64,000 nucleotides of DNA, taken from contig OW568886.1 in assembly GCA_938743325.2 (NCBI GenBank), positions 496,001-560,000 on the forward strand, given 5' to 3'. Shown one piece after another: positions 19,661 through 30,578 of the stretch (within the stretch, counting starts at the first letter, position 1; each line of letters begins with the position of its first letter). This DNA comes from Pycnococcus provasolii. Lineage: Eukaryota; Chlorophyta; Pseudoscourfieldiophyceae; Pseudoscourfieldiales; Pycnococcaceae. A program made the translations under genes and the position numbers. The notes under the pieces are model-generated. The model searched no databases. It had not been told where the DNA came from and saw nothing but the letters and a program-made list of their open reading frames with translations.

Positions 19661-21622
19661 TCAGCCGTTCCTTCCGCCCGGGCCGTGGTAGTCGCGCAGA
19701 GCCTTCAGCATGCCCGCCTGCTCGTTCGCCTTTTTGATGACGTCGTTGCGCGACTTCTCGAGCTGGTCCGTGTGCACGCTCCGGTCGAACATGCCGTTGC
19801 CGAGCCCCTCGCCGTCGACGCTCATGAAGGGTGGGAAGAAGCCCTTCTTGCCAACCATCAGCTGGTACGTCATCCGGCTCAGCGGGTTCGAGAACGCGCC
19901 GACGAAGAAGTGGCAGCGGCTCATCAGCTCGACGCGCGTCACCTGCGTGAGTCCCTTGTTCTCGAGGTCGAAGTTGCTCAGCCCGGGAATCTTGCGCGCC
20001 CTCTTGAAGAACCCCTCGCTCTTCGCGAGAGGCACGCCGCCGGCGTACACAAACTCAAACTCCTGGCTGTACACCTCCGCGCTCATCGTGAGCGCGTCGT
20101 GGTTGTCGCTCACCATCAGGATGCGCGACACGCCGTAGCGCTTCTTGAGCAGCATCGCGAGGTCCATGTACCGCGAAAATGGCAGGCAATCCTCGACGCC
20201 CTGCGCGAAGAGCTCCCCCGCGGCATTCGCGCGCCTCTGCTCCTCGAAGCGGCGATTGTGCGTGCAGTCGCGATGGTGCGAGACGTGCATGGCGATCATC
20301 GAGCCACCTCTCATTCCGATGGCTGAGCTCAGCGCCTCGACGACGTCCATCGTCTTGTCGTTCAGCGTCCAGAAGAAGCGAGCGAGCTGGGACGTCCACC
20401 AGAAGAGTCCACGTGCAGTGTACGCCGCGGGAATGTCCTTCTCCGATATCGTCCACGAGCCCGCCTGCGCGCCCATCTTGCCGTGAGCTGGAACGATGAG
20501 TGCTCGCTCGTTGAGGTCGTCGCTGCCGTCGCTGCCGCACCTCGACGGCGAGTCGAAGAAGCAGCTCACGCCCGTGTAGATGCCCTCGCAGAAGTCAGCC
20601 TTGCTCGTGCTGAGCGGGCTCTTCTCCGTGCGATCGAGGCGAGGGGAGAACTGAGGCACGTGCCCGCCCTTGTACGCCTCCGTGAGCGCGACGACGGCGT
20701 AGTTGACGAGCATGGGCAGGTTGCTCAGCATTTCGTCGTTGAGCATGAAGATGCGGTAGTTGTACGGGCAGAAGTCGGGCACGACGTGCCCAGGGTCCAT
20801 CTCCGCGTGGAATAGGCACGTCCTGCCTCCGTCGAGTCCGTTGAGCACCTCCCACGCCTCCTTCGTCTCGATGCGGCACGTGCTCGGCCCAGGCCGCTTC
20901 CACATGGTTCTCATCTCCATCTGCAGCTGCGCGCTCGGCGTTCGATCGGGTGCGTTCGCGATGGCCCCTGCGCGGCTTCCCACCTTGACGAAGGGGCAGG
21001 GTAGGAGCGCCTCTGGCGCGTACGGCAAGTACTGCGCCGTGTGGAAGTACGTGGCGTTGCACTGCTGTCCGAAGGTGGTTGGGTGCGCGCACTCGCATCC
21101 GCCCGGGTCTCCTGGCTCTGAGCTTACGGTGGTTTCAGGCTTGTAGTCGGCGAATATGGCGGGGTACCCGCACTTGGCCGTGACGCACTCGAAGTCCGGC
21201 CTCATCGCGCGCACGGCGGCCACCGTGTTTGACAGCCCTTCCCCGAATATGAAGACGAGCACGAGCGCGCACGCGGACACGGCGGCGAGTATGGCGAGGC
21301 ACCACGACACGGCGTTCCACTTCGTGTCCACGACCTCCGACGTGAACTTGTTGATTGATCCGACGCGTCGCTGTAGCGCCTTGCGCACGGGGTCGGAGAC
21401 GAGCGTGAGTTCTGCGGGCAGTGCGTCTTGCATTCGTTCGGGCATCTTCATGAACTTGTGTTTGATGAGGAACATCATGACGGAAAGCACGACCGTGTCC
21501 AAGAAGGACAAAGAGTCTGGTGCAGATGCAGATGACTCGCCTTCAACCATGGAAGATGAACCGTGGCCGCGAACCACCGAGGACGGCATCGACGACGCGA
21601 CGCGCATAGGCTTGAAGTCCAT
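19661..21622 (-). CDS. Type II membrane fucosyltransferase-like protein (GT23/FUT8-like fold)
   Basis: 653 residues from the ATG at 21622. A membrane segment (CLAILAAVSACALVLVFIFG) near residues 108-130 precedes a large lumenal domain, the usual Golgi glycosyltransferase layout. C-terminal blocks recall FUT8/NodZ-type enzymes: GGSMIAMHVSHHRD (position of the HVRRTDK motif), ILMVSDNHDALTMS (position of the YLATDD motif) and FFVGAFSNPLSRMTYQLM (position of the FSSxxxRxAYE motif). The arginine that contacts GDP-fucose in HxR is replaced, so donor or activity may differ. A Cys-rich segment (GGCECAHPTTFGQQC) follows the membrane span. The assignment is at superfamily level. Confidence 0.65.
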   Translation of the reverse strand: MDFKPMRVASSMPSSVVRGHGSSSMVEGESSASAPDSLSFLDTVVLSVMMFLIKHKFMKMPERMQDALPAELTLVSDPVRKALQRRVGSINKFTSEVVDTKWNAVSWCLAILAAVSACALVLVFIFGEGLSNTVAAVRAMRPDFECVTAKCGYPAIFADYKPETTVSSEPGDPGGCECAHPTTFGQQCNATYFHTAQYLPYAPEALLPCPFVKVGSRAGAIANAPDRTPSAQLQMEMRTMWKRPGPSTCRIETKEAWEVLNGLDGGRTCLFHAEMDPGHVVPDFCPYNYRIFMLNDEMLSNLPMLVNYAVVALTEAYKGGHVPQFSPRLDRTEKSPLSTSKADFCEGIYTGVSCFFDSPSRCGSDGSDDLNERALIVPAHGKMGAQAGSWTISEKDIPAAYTARGLFWWTSQLARFFWTLNDKTMDVVEALSSAIGMRGGSMIAMHVSHHRDCTHNRRFEEQRRANAAGELFAQGVEDCLPFSRYMDLAMLLKKRYGVSRILMVSDNHDALTMSAEVYSQEFEFVYAGGVPLAKSEGFFKRARKIPGLSNFDLENKGLTQVTRVELMSRCHFFVGAFSNPLSRMTYQLMVGKKGFFPPFMSVDGEGLGNGMFDRSVHTDQLEKSRNDVIKKANEQAGMLKALRDYHGPGGRNG

Positions 21623-22642
21623 CACGGACGGAGCGGAGTATGTGTGGTGATCGAAAAATTAATCTTAAGATCGCACCAATGAGACAAAGAAACACACAAA
21701 CCCCGAATTCGAAGCAAGCCACTCCTCAGAGGCTCAGATCCTTGGGGAGGGTTGGATTGATCCTTGCGGCCTCCCTTTGGGGTCACTTGAAACCACTGGA
21801 ACTGGGTTGTGTTGTGTTGTTTGTTGTTGTTGTGTTCTTGTTGTACCACCTCAGGCAACTCGCTTCTTCGTCGGTGTGTTACTGGTACTGGTACTTCCTA
21901 GTCCTCTTTTATGTATGGTAGAGAGTTCGCGGTTCGCACGGTGACTTTTTATTATTAGCACGGACCGGATTCCTTACATAGACTAATGGTGGGAGCCACA
22001 AAGATTCTTTTGACTATGCACTTGGACGTGACATCACTTCTTACAGTGGATCCGTTTTACAGAATGGTACATACTGTAGACTATCAGGTTTGAGCGCGCG
22101 AGTGACGAGTGTGTGTCCCTCTCGCTCCCCGCTGCAAATATTTGTCTTTGGAGCAGCTTATGAGAGCTCTCCATGCTGCCACAATGGGTCAGACCTCATC
22201 GGAGGAATGACAGGACCTAATCACAGGTGTGTCAAGGGCATATTAACCCATGGGTGTGTTGTGCACCCTCCATCTCCAGCAATCTCCTGACTGCCTGATC
22301 TCCAACAAATACCACTACGGGTACAAGAGACAACACCACAATACGAGGGATCCGTCGACCAAAATACGTACAAGGCCTCGAAGAAATAAATTTTACAAGG
22401 CATTTTACGGTCGGCTTCGAAGCCTCGAAGGCCTTCTATCACCATGGGGGAGGCTCGACCAAGGCAAGGGAAGGGAAGGGACGGGTTGTAGTGGTACGAT
22501 AAAATAGTACCCGGGTACTTACACGAGCTTTATTCTCCGCCGAACGACGATCGGGATTCGGGGCCCACCCACTGCCCACTGGAGGGGGGGGGGAGTTGAG
22601 TTCTCCTCGACGGACGATCGGACGGACGGAGGGCACGGATCG
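21623..22642. other. 1-kb intergenic region, no gene seen
   Basis: Divergent promoter region between the fucosyltransferase-like gene and the proline-rich membrane protein. AT-rich in the middle. It holds (GTT)-rich sequence near 21811-21840, an imperfect inverted pair around 22371-22432 (AAGGCCTCGAAG and GCCTCGAAGGCCTT), and the 12-bp palindrome GTACCCGGGTAC at 22507-22518. Short open frames do not look coding. Confidence 0.5.
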
Positions 22643-23592
22643 ATGCCATCATCGACGAAAGGCCTGCTGCCTTTTGGTTTGTGCACCCTCGAGGGCTCCC
22701 ACCGCTTTCAGCAAGTCGCCCCGAGCTCGACCTCGCACCGCAAACGTGCACGCTCAACCTGTGTCTCGATGGCGACGCGACGGCCCTCATCGGCGATGGC
22801 CGTGCATGTCAGTGGTGTCAGGCCGGTTGTTCCCCTGTGGTTCTCTCGGCCGTTCTCCAGACTCGCGCCTCTCTTGATTGCACTCGCGATATCTACGCGA
22901 TATCAAGGCGCGAACGCACAGCCGACGCGCACCGGGTGGTACATGCTCGCAAGGCAAAACAACCTCGACAGCGACGTGCTGCGACCGTGGACGCACGGCG
23001 TGAGCGACTTGAACACGGATAACGTCGACGCGCGCGAGTACTCCATACTGTCGCAACGGGCCAACTACGTCAACCCGGGCGACGGACGGTACGAGTTCGC
23101 GCTCTACTGGCCGCAGCTGAGAGGCTCGGCACTGCCGTCGTACGTGCAATGGAAGCAGGCGAGCGACCCGTTCGGATCACTCGACGTCGACGGCAAGGTG
23201 AGCGACTTCCAGCTCAGCGACGAAAGCCTCGGCGCAGGCTTTGACGAAGGGTTTCGTGGTCTCGCGTCGGACACGACGTGGGCCACGCTGTCTGACGGCT
23301 ACCCAGGAGGTCTCTGGTACTTCTCGTTCGGATACGTCAGAGAAGCGTGGTGGGCGCTGACGTTCGGGGAAGGAAGCTGGCTCGGGCCGTACTTCAAGTC
23401 CGACCTGCCGCAGAACAACCCGTGCACCGGCCAGACGATACGCGGCTGTGGCGTTCGAGCGACGGAGCTGTGGGTGCACTACGACGCCAGCGGCGCGACG
23501 GAATTTGCCAAGTTCCTTGAGCCTGGGCCTCCCCCGCCGCCCGTGCCGTCCATCCCGCCACCTGGAACACCACAGCCTCCGACGCCACCGTC

Positions 23593-23623
<31 letters not shown>

Positions 23624-26116
23624 TCTCCACGGCCGCCGCCGTCTCCGCCGCCGTCTCCGCCACCTCTTCCGCCGCCACCGCCGCCACCCATACTGCCGCC
23701 GTCTCCGCCACCGCCGTCTCCGCCGTCTCCGCCGCCGCCGTCTCCGCCACCCCCGCTTCGCCCCAGCCCACCATCTCCACCTCCACCCCCTTCACCACCA
23801 CAACCGCCAAAGTCGCCGTACCCAGCCTTCCCGCCGCGCGCGCCTCAGCCTCCGCCTCCGCCGACGTGGCCGTCGCCGCCCGTGCCTCCTCCTCCTCCCC
23901 CTCCTCCGCCGCCGCCCAGCCCGCCGCCTCCACCACCGCCACCTCCACCGCCGTTTCCGAATCCACCGCCGCCGAGTCCACCGCCAACTCCTCCTCCTTC
24001 GCCGCCTACCGAGCCAATCCCACCGCCCCCGCCTTCGCCACCTCGGCCGCCATCTTCGCCGCTGGCTCCTTTGTCCCCTCCCCCGTCACCTCCTCCACCC
24101 CGGCCGCCCCTGAAGTCTCCACCTCCACCATACGCACCTCTGCAAAAGCCGTCGAAAGGTGGTGGCGCCGTTTACCCTCCCACGCCTCCGTCGCCTTTCC
24201 CGCCGCCTTCTCCGCCTTCCCCGCCCTCTCCGGCCCTACCGTCACCACCCCTTTCGCCAATGCCACCGCCATTTATCAGCACAGATCGACGCGTGACGTC
24301 GGAGGTGCTCGCGAGATCAACCGCGATCGCGGCGTATGTCGCGGTAGCGGGCTCAGCCGTGGTGCACGCTGCACTGGCGTGGGTGCCATCGCAGGCATCA
24401 GCCGCGGCGAGTGCTGCGAATGGCCCACTGGCGGGCATCGGGGCGACAAATCTGCTGATGCACGTGCAGTCCGTCGCCGCAGGAGCGTACCTGTTCCGTG
24501 CAGGCGCCGACCGATTCATTCCCGTGGAGGCGGTCGAGGGATACCGCGCCTTTGCTGAGGCTACGCTCGTAGCCACGAAGGTACCCGCGTCTGGAGAAGA
24601 GACGCGGCGTCGACGAAAGCTCGAAGGCACCTCCGATCACGGTGTGGCGACACAGTTGGAGAGTCGCGCGGTTCTGGTGCACCGCGCCATGTTCTGGACC
24701 GTACTTACATTTTTTGTGGTGGCAATTATTCGCGTCGCGCTTTCGCTGACGCAGCACCTAGATTCGGGAACGATCATGGACTACCACACTGGCGAGGTGG
24801 TGGATTCCCCCGACGATACGACACCAATCGCCACGCTCTTCCCACGTTTCGAATTTGCCGCTGCGATTGCGCTGTCGCCACCATGCATGCTCGCAGCGTG
24901 CGCGTACTGGTCTGAGGGTGGCGGCAAGTCCGAGGCTGGCGGCGTGACGGTGTTTTGTGCGTTTATGATCACGCTGCTTCCACTTGTCACGTCGCTGATC
25001 CTGGGAATTGTCGCGGTGCTGAGTCGATCTCGATGCGCATTCCACGTGCTCGAAAGTGCTGCTCCCCAAGCATCAAACCCGGCGTCTCCCGGATTGGCAT
25101 TTGCCGAGAAGATTGCTGGATCGCCCGCACCGTACACGTCGGGTAAGCTTGAGACGATGTCTCCCTTGCGCAGCGCAGCGCTCGCGGCGCAGGTGCAGGA
25201 CAATGAGGCGTTATTGGCACAAAACGGGCTCACGAAGACGCACTTTTTTGCGAGCGACTTTGGCACGGCACCAGACTTGGTGGAGTTCCTTCTCTCCTCG
25301 CGCGTCGAAGGCTACTGGGAGACGTCGTTTGGCGTCGACGATGTCATGAACGACCCCGAGTCGCAGCAAGCGACGGATAAGAAACCCATGCGATTTGTGG
25401 AGAGGTTCGGCTTCGTGTTCGACAGCCTTCGCGGTCCGCAGCCTGAGCACATTACAGAAGACTGCTTCGACCACCGCATGTTCATTCCCGCGGTATTCTT
25501 CCTTCGTATTCTTGCGTGCGCCTGCTGCGGCGCGGCGGGCGCCGCAGACACGGGCGATGGCGCGCGTGCCGCCGCGGGCGCGTACCTGGCATTCGCGTTG
25601 CACCTTGTCGTGGTCATTCTGCTGGTGGCTATGCAACCTTTGGTGACGCGTCGTGCGATGACGTTCCGCTTCCTTTCGGAGGTTCCTCTGTGTATTGGGT
25701 ACTTGTGCCTTGGCCGCCACTTCGACCTGGAGGGATTCCGCGACGGCGAGATGAGCAGCAGTCTGAATGCCGCGGCGATCTTCCACATGATCAGCATCTT
25801 AACGCTTGTTCTCTACACCGTGATTGAGACGGTTCGCGGCGTGGCTGTTCTGATGCTCGAGTGGAGGGAGAGGGTTATTCTGGATCGCCTGGCGACTCGC
25901 ATTCAGCTTACCATAAAGGAACAGAAGGCTGTCTCAGTGGCTGACAATGCTCCGTTCGAGCAGTCAGATGGAAGGTTCGCGTTTGGCGTGTACGCGACGC
26001 CACCTGCGAAACCGGACACTTATGGCCGTCAGCCGACTCGAGGGAGCTTTTTGGGTATGGGTGGTGGCGCTGGCGCTGGCGCTGGCGGAGGTGAAACGGA
26101 GACGTTCCAATTTTGA
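22643..26116 (+). CDS. Large secreted/membrane protein: N-terminal ectodomain, hydroxyproline-rich rod, multi-span C-terminus
   Basis: Up to 1157 residues. ATGs at 22643, 22769 and 22796 are in frame; the signal-like segment LAPLLIALAISTRYQGANAQ fits a start at either of the two later ones. After it comes a roughly 200-residue ectodomain rich in Trp/Tyr/Gly (GGLWYFSFGYVREAWW, TELWVHYD) that I do not recognise. Residues about 294-545 are Pro/Ser repeats (SPPPPSPPPP), the hallmark of green-algal wall glycoproteins. The last 600 residues hold at least seven hydrophobic spans. Likely links the extracellular matrix to the plasma membrane; the arrangement with a polytopic tail is uncommon. The C-terminus ends in Gly/Ala repeats. 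Confidence 0.75.
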
Positions 26117-26126
26117 GATTGAGATT

Positions 26127-26129
<3 letters not shown>

Positions 26130-26169
<40 letters not shown>
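26130..26169. repeat. (AG)n microsatellite
   Basis: About 20 uninterrupted AG units, starting 14 bp after the stop of the proline-rich membrane protein, so within its 3' UTR. Confidence 0.95.
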
Positions 26170-26173
<4 letters not shown>

Positions 26174-26285
26174 AAAAGAAAACATTTTTGGGTGGGATGT
26201 GTAGCGGCGGGAGAGTATAAATAAGTTAAAGAATAAAAAATCTTAACCATCCCCATATACTATCCTGTGCAACCTCAAACGGTTT

Positions 26286-26664
26286 TTAGTACGTGACTGC
26301 GATTGAAATGCGGGAGCCGTCCGCTCCAGTGATGCCGTGCACCTCTTGGCTGTCATAGTCCCAACCCAACAGCGCCGCATCCCAGACATCCCACGCCTTC
26401 CCGCCAAATGCAAATGTTGCGCGAGCAGCACCCGCCTCCGTCGCGATCCACTTCACCGTCGGCACGGCACCGCCTCCACCACAATGGTAGGAAACGCGAG
26501 CTGAGAGATCCGAGAACGAGAGATCCGGACTAAGCTTGGACGGTTCGGAGGGGGACACCGGGGGGTCGCAGGCAAAGAAGAGGATCTCCGTTTGCAGTAG
26601 CAGCAGCAACCTTGCGTTTCTTTCCGGACACAGGTATGACTGGTGTCGTCTTGACGCGTGCCAT
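26286..26664 (-). CDS. Small spliced protein, function unknown
   Basis: Proposed two-exon gene: exon 1 26559-26664 (ATG at 26664), a 58-nt GT-AG intron 26501-26558, exon 2 26286-26500, giving 106 residues. The join is in frame (LCLRPP then ARVSYHC). Exon 1 carries a basic cluster GKKRKV similar to a nuclear localisation signal. Exon 2 is coding-like (VKWIATEAGAARATFAFG, GADGSRISIAVTY) and ends in TAA. No family is recognised; the C-terminal strand pattern alone is too little for an assignment. Evidence is the in-frame splice sites and composition. Confidence 0.5.
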
Positions 26665-27635
26665 TGATTGTTGACAGATGGGGAGTGATGATGGCGGCGG
26701 GAAATGAATGGAATTGCATGGACGGAGTCGAGGGAAAAAGAAAAGAGATTTTTAGTCGTGTAGCAGCGTGTAGCGGGCTTACGTGCTCTCTCTGGAGAAT
26801 CCGCGCGCGTTTTGCTCAACAACACGCGCGCCCCTTTAACGGCGCGCGTCACCACCGCGTGCACCAAACCGAATCGCTTTCCTGCACCAAAGCAAGGTTG
26901 TTGTGAAGGTTGTTATCCTAAGGTTTAGTCTAAGGTTAACATGCTTACATTCACAGGTGCCGGACCGGGATCCCCCCCAGGGGCCAGGAACGAAACCAGA
27001 ACCAAACCAGAACCAAACCAAATCTTCAGTTCTACTTGTTTAATTGGGGTTTTTGATTATGTTTAATTGGGGTTTTTGATTAGGGGGAGTCGCTCGCGCA
27101 GCTGGTTCTGGGGGGCCGCCCGGCGGGTCTCGAGACCCTCCGGCGGCCTCTCCCTTAAGGCTGCTCGCGCGTATCCACTCTTGCTGTTGGTTGCTTGCTT
27201 CGCAAACAACCTCCCACCCTCCCTCCCTGTTGACTATAGTTGGTACTTGGAGCAGGAGACCTACTTTTGGTTTTAATTTCGGTTTGTGTAAAAGATGACC
27301 TTCATTGGCAATACTGGCCCCCCCTAAAACCCAACCAGAACCACCCCAACCCAGGAACCATGACCAAGAAAGGATCCCCATCTAGGAAGTAAATGCACAA
27401 AACAGAGACCCTTTCCCCAACCAAACCAACCCTCCCCGCCAACCAAACAAATCTCGGTCGGAACATTCCACGAACACGTCACCTCTCACACGGTCGAGGA
27501 CGGTTGACGCGGAAAGGAAAGGTTCCCGTGGGGGGAGGAACGCGTCAGAGGCCCCCGGGGCAGCCGGGGCCGTTCTCGTTTGTCCCTTTCCCTCCCTCTC
27601 TGTTGGTTGTCATTTCCACCTCACTCTTTTCACCT
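26665..27635. promoter_or_regulatory. Divergent promoter region with a 22-bp tandem duplication
   Basis: No gene seen. It contains a direct duplication of GTTTAATTGGGGTTTTTGATTA at about 27039-27082, a 14-bp palindrome GGGTCTCGAGACCC near 27125-27138, and AACC-rich runs (27290-27460) on the 5' side of the rhodanese gene. In-frame ATG upstream of that gene (27393) is considered leader sequence. Confidence 0.5.
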
Positions 27636-28541
27636 ATGGCTGTCATCTTATCCACTCGTGCTCCCTCTGCTCGTGGTGCTCGTGGTGTTTCATCTGCTCG
27701 TGCTCTTGTTTCTTCTGCTCGTGCTCGTGGCGTTTCTTCGTCTGGTCGTGCTCGTCGTTCTTTGGTTACGTTTGCGCGTTCGAACGAGGCGTATAGTAAA
27801 GCATGGGAACACGCCTCCGTCATTTCCAACGCGCGTCAAGGTGGCTTGCTGCAGACCATCAACCGCACGAAGGCGGTGAGAATGATCGAAGGTGGTGGCG
27901 AGGACAACTCCGGCACGCCCACGCCAATAATCGTCGACGTGCGCAGGGAGTCGCACGTGACGCGCGCGCCCATCGACGAGTTTCAAGACAACACGACGAA
28001 CGTACCCATACACAGCGAACGCGTCTTCGACGTCCTCAAGACGTGGAGCAGCCACGCGAACCTCAGGGACTTTCTGCTCTACTGGCCCACGGGAACGCTC
28101 GTCAACTACGCGTTCGTCGACGAAGTGCTCGAACTCACGAACCAGGATAAAAATACACCCGTCATACTCGTGTGCAACTACGGAGGAAACACGACGAGCG
28201 GGCCCACGTCAAGCCTGCACGGCGCCGCAATGCTCCTCGACGCGGGATTCAACTCAATCTACGTCCTGCACGGCGGGGCGTTTGCCACGAACGACCCGAA
28301 AGAGCGCGTCAAAAAACTCACCGCACTCATGAACGGCGGCGGCATCACGGGGAAAAAGGGCTCGATTCTGCCAAAGCCTCTCTTGGCGTTTTTCGAGGAG
28401 TACAAGGAGTACCACCAGTGGCCGCGTCTCCTTCTGCTCGTCTCCGTCTGGTACGCCATGTTTTACCCGGCAGCGGCAAAACTTGCTCTCACCGTTCCCG
28501 CTGGTGTTCAGATGAAATTCACTGGGCTGTTGAACTTTTGA
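27636..28541 (+). CDS. Rhodanese-domain protein, probably plastid-targeted
   Basis: 301 residues from the ATG at 27636, chosen because the following 45 residues are Ser/Ala/Arg-rich without acidic residues, as in plastid transit peptides. The rhodanese fold follows: IIVDVRRESHV, and the active-site strand VILVCNYGGNTTSG with the cysteine in place but a longer loop than the usual CxxGxR, then AAMLLDAGF and VLHGGAFA. A hydrophobic segment (RLLLLVSVWYAMFYPAA) near the C-terminus suggests membrane association. Plant relatives sit in thylakoid or envelope membranes. Sulfurtransferase activity is uncertain given the altered loop. Confidence 0.8.
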   Translation: MAVILSTRAPSARGARGVSSARALVSSARARGVSSSGRARRSLVTFARSNEAYSKAWEHASVISNARQGGLLQTINRTKAVRMIEGGGEDNSGTPTPIIVDVRRESHVTRAPIDEFQDNTTNVPIHSERVFDVLKTWSSHANLRDFLLYWPTGTLVNYAFVDEVLELTNQDKNTPVILVCNYGGNTTSGPTSSLHGAAMLLDAGFNSIYVLHGGAFATNDPKERVKKLTALMNGGGITGKKGSILPKPLLAFFEEYKEYHQWPRLLLLVSVWYAMFYPAAAKLALTVPAGVQMKFTGLLNF

Positions 28542-28697
28542 TTTTACCTTTCCAATGCAAATTTTTTGTATAATCCTTCTAACGATTATTTCTTTTTTGT
28601 GTAACCGTAATCATTCATCATTCCGTCAAACGGTTGGCCATTCACAACCACATCACTTCGTACCACATGACGGGTCAAGGGTTAGTTAAAATTTTGA

Positions 28698-30578
28698 TTA
28701 CAAAATCTTCTCCGCGCCGTTCCAGTCGACGTCGACACCCTGCCACTTCGTCTCAAGCACAAACTCGAGAGGCGGTACCGCCTCACGCCCGTGGTCGGCG
28801 AAGCGTGCGCGCTCCTCCGCAGTCCGTCCGATGCGCTGCGTGTGCCCTCCCGTGGGGCTTGGACTTAGTGTGAGCCGAAGCAGACGATCCTGGCGATGCA
28901 ACCCGTCGTAGTAAAGCAGGTCGCCCGCAAACGACGCACCGGCACGTCGAGGCTCGGCAAGGCCAAAGAGAACGGAGAAGTGGCTCTCTGAGCAGATCAC
29001 CCACGTTGGCGTCGACGGGCACTTCAGGCGCTTTCCCACCTCGTGGCTGCCGTACCACTCGAACAGCGTGAGAAGGCCGACGTCGCCGCCGCTCGGCACG
29101 CCACGCATCCTCATGCCGCCGACATCCATGTCGCCGTCGAAGACGTTCGACACGCACCGACCAAGCGTCAGCAGGTTGACTAGGTCCTGCGTGCAATATC
29201 CGTGCATTGCCAGCAGACTATTCGTCGGCTCGTCCATCTCGCCGCGGCATGTCGCAACGCCGCGCGTCAGCACGGCGCTGAGCAGGAACTGCACCATGCC
29301 AAATCCATCCTTGGACGTCCAAGCGGGCAGGCACGAGCGTTCGAGCTCACGCGCCACCTCCGCACGACTTGACGCAGGCACCCGCGTGACGTGCGCCGAG
29401 CGTAGCATGGTGTCGAAGCTGACAGAGCCTGAAGCCGCGACGAGCGCGACGGTCGTCGATGCACCATCCGCGGTGGCGGCGGCGACGAGAGCGTCGGCAA
29501 GCGCGTCGCGAAGCAGGCTTCGTGCAGATCTCGGGTCGCACGTCGCGCGCACGAACGCGTCGACGCTCGAAGGTGCGTGCGTCCTGTACGCGTTGGCTAC
29601 CATGCGCGCCTGCACGGACGCGAGCAGGCCGCATGGCCCGCCTTTATCTTGCACGAGCCCAAACTGCTGATCGGCCATTGGCGGTGGGTTGAAGTAGAAG
29701 CCCTGCTTCCAGCTATCCGGCGGCGTGCCGAAGCACACAGCGAAGCACAGCTCGCGGCACTCGCGCGCCTCGCTCGGGCTCAAGGAACCTCCACTGCCGC
29801 CACCCGCGCCGCCGCCAAAGCCGCCGAAGTTGGGCGAAGGCGCGGTACCCGGTCTTGTCAAGTCACCCACGACGCGCCTGGCACCTCGTGGCACCATCTT
29901 CGGCGCGAGCGAGAAGTTTGACAACTCGTCTTCCATATCCTCCATCGCCCAGCTCTCGGTCGTCTGCTTCAGCTGAGCGGGGCTGCCGGCCAGACCACCG
30001 CCTCGCCGGGACACGGGTGCTCGAGGCGCGGACAGTTCCTCGATGACAGGGTCTTCGTCGTCGTCTTCGTCGTCGTATTCGTTTCGGCTCTGCGGGGCGG
30101 GTGGCTTTTTGGTGGGCGCCGCCGCCGGCTTAGGTTCTGTGTATTCGTCGTCGCGCATCGCCGTCGGCGCCGCAGGTTGTGCGAAACCCGGTCGCGCCGC
30201 CGAACGCGGGTTCGGCGGCGGCCAGATTTCGGCGGGTGGGTTCGTTTCGGAGGATGTCGCATTCTCTGACCCCCCCGCCGCCGCCGCCGCCGCCGCCGCC
30301 GTCCCACCAGCCTTGCGCAGATACTCCGAGACGATGATGTGGAGCGTTGACGGCAGGCTTACGCTCGGGTCCGCCTGTTGTTTTTTGTACTTGAGAATCA
30401 CCTTCTCGAGTCCGAGCGACTTGCGCAGGACGTTCCTGTTTGTGACAGAGGAGGGTGACCGCGGCGCCTCCAGCTCAAACGACGCGAGCGTATTCCCGTA
30501 GCGCACGGGGTCTTTCGCGAGAAACTCGCGCACCAGAGCCTCGACCAAAGCATGGCTCTGAGCAGACATTATTGCCAT
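28698..30578 (-). CDS. MINDY-type deubiquitinase (MINDY-3/4-like)
   Basis: 626 residues from the ATG at 30578 (another at 30569). The N-terminal 90 residues form a helical LisH-like segment, followed by disordered sequence (poly-Ala, Arg/Pro-rich, Gly-rich), then the catalytic domain. That domain has QFGLVQDKGGPCGLLASVQA with the Gln and nucleophilic Cys near residue 315, and CSESHFSVLFGLAEP with the catalytic His near residue 531. MINDY enzymes trim Lys48-linked ubiquitin chains. All key residues are present, so an active enzyme is expected. Head-to-tail with the SPX-EXS gene. Confidence 0.88.
   Translation of the reverse strand: MAIMSAQSHALVEALVREFLAKDPVRYGNTLASFELEAPRSPSSVTNRNVLRKSLGLEKVILKYKKQQADPSVSLPSTLHIIVSEYLRKAGGTAAAAAAAAGGSENATSSETNPPAEIWPPPNPRSAARPGFAQPAAPTAMRDDEYTEPKPAAAPTKKPPAPQSRNEYDDEDDDEDPVIEELSAPRAPVSRRGGGLAGSPAQLKQTTESWAMEDMEDELSNFSLAPKMVPRGARRVVGDLTRPGTAPSPNFGGFGGGAGGGSGGSLSPSEARECRELCFAVCFGTPPDSWKQGFYFNPPPMADQQFGLVQDKGGPCGLLASVQARMVANAYRTHAPSSVDAFVRATCDPRSARSLLRDALADALVAAATADGASTTVALVAASGSVSFDTMLRSAHVTRVPASSRAEVARELERSCLPAWTSKDGFGMVQFLLSAVLTRGVATCRGEMDEPTNSLLAMHGYCTQDLVNLLTLGRCVSNVFDGDMDVGGMRMRGVPSGGDVGLLTLFEWYGSHEVGKRLKCPSTPTWVICSESHFSVLFGLAEPRRAGASFAGDLLYYDGLHRQDRLLRLTLSPSPTGGHTQRIGRTAEERARFADHGREAVPPLEFVLETKWQGVDVDWNGAEKIL

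Noticed and set aside
26286-26500. 2-oxoglutarate-dependent oxygenase fragment suggested by the H-x10-R-like end of the small spliced protein.
   Set aside because: The joined protein is only 106 residues, far too short for that fold, and the other iron ligands are missing.
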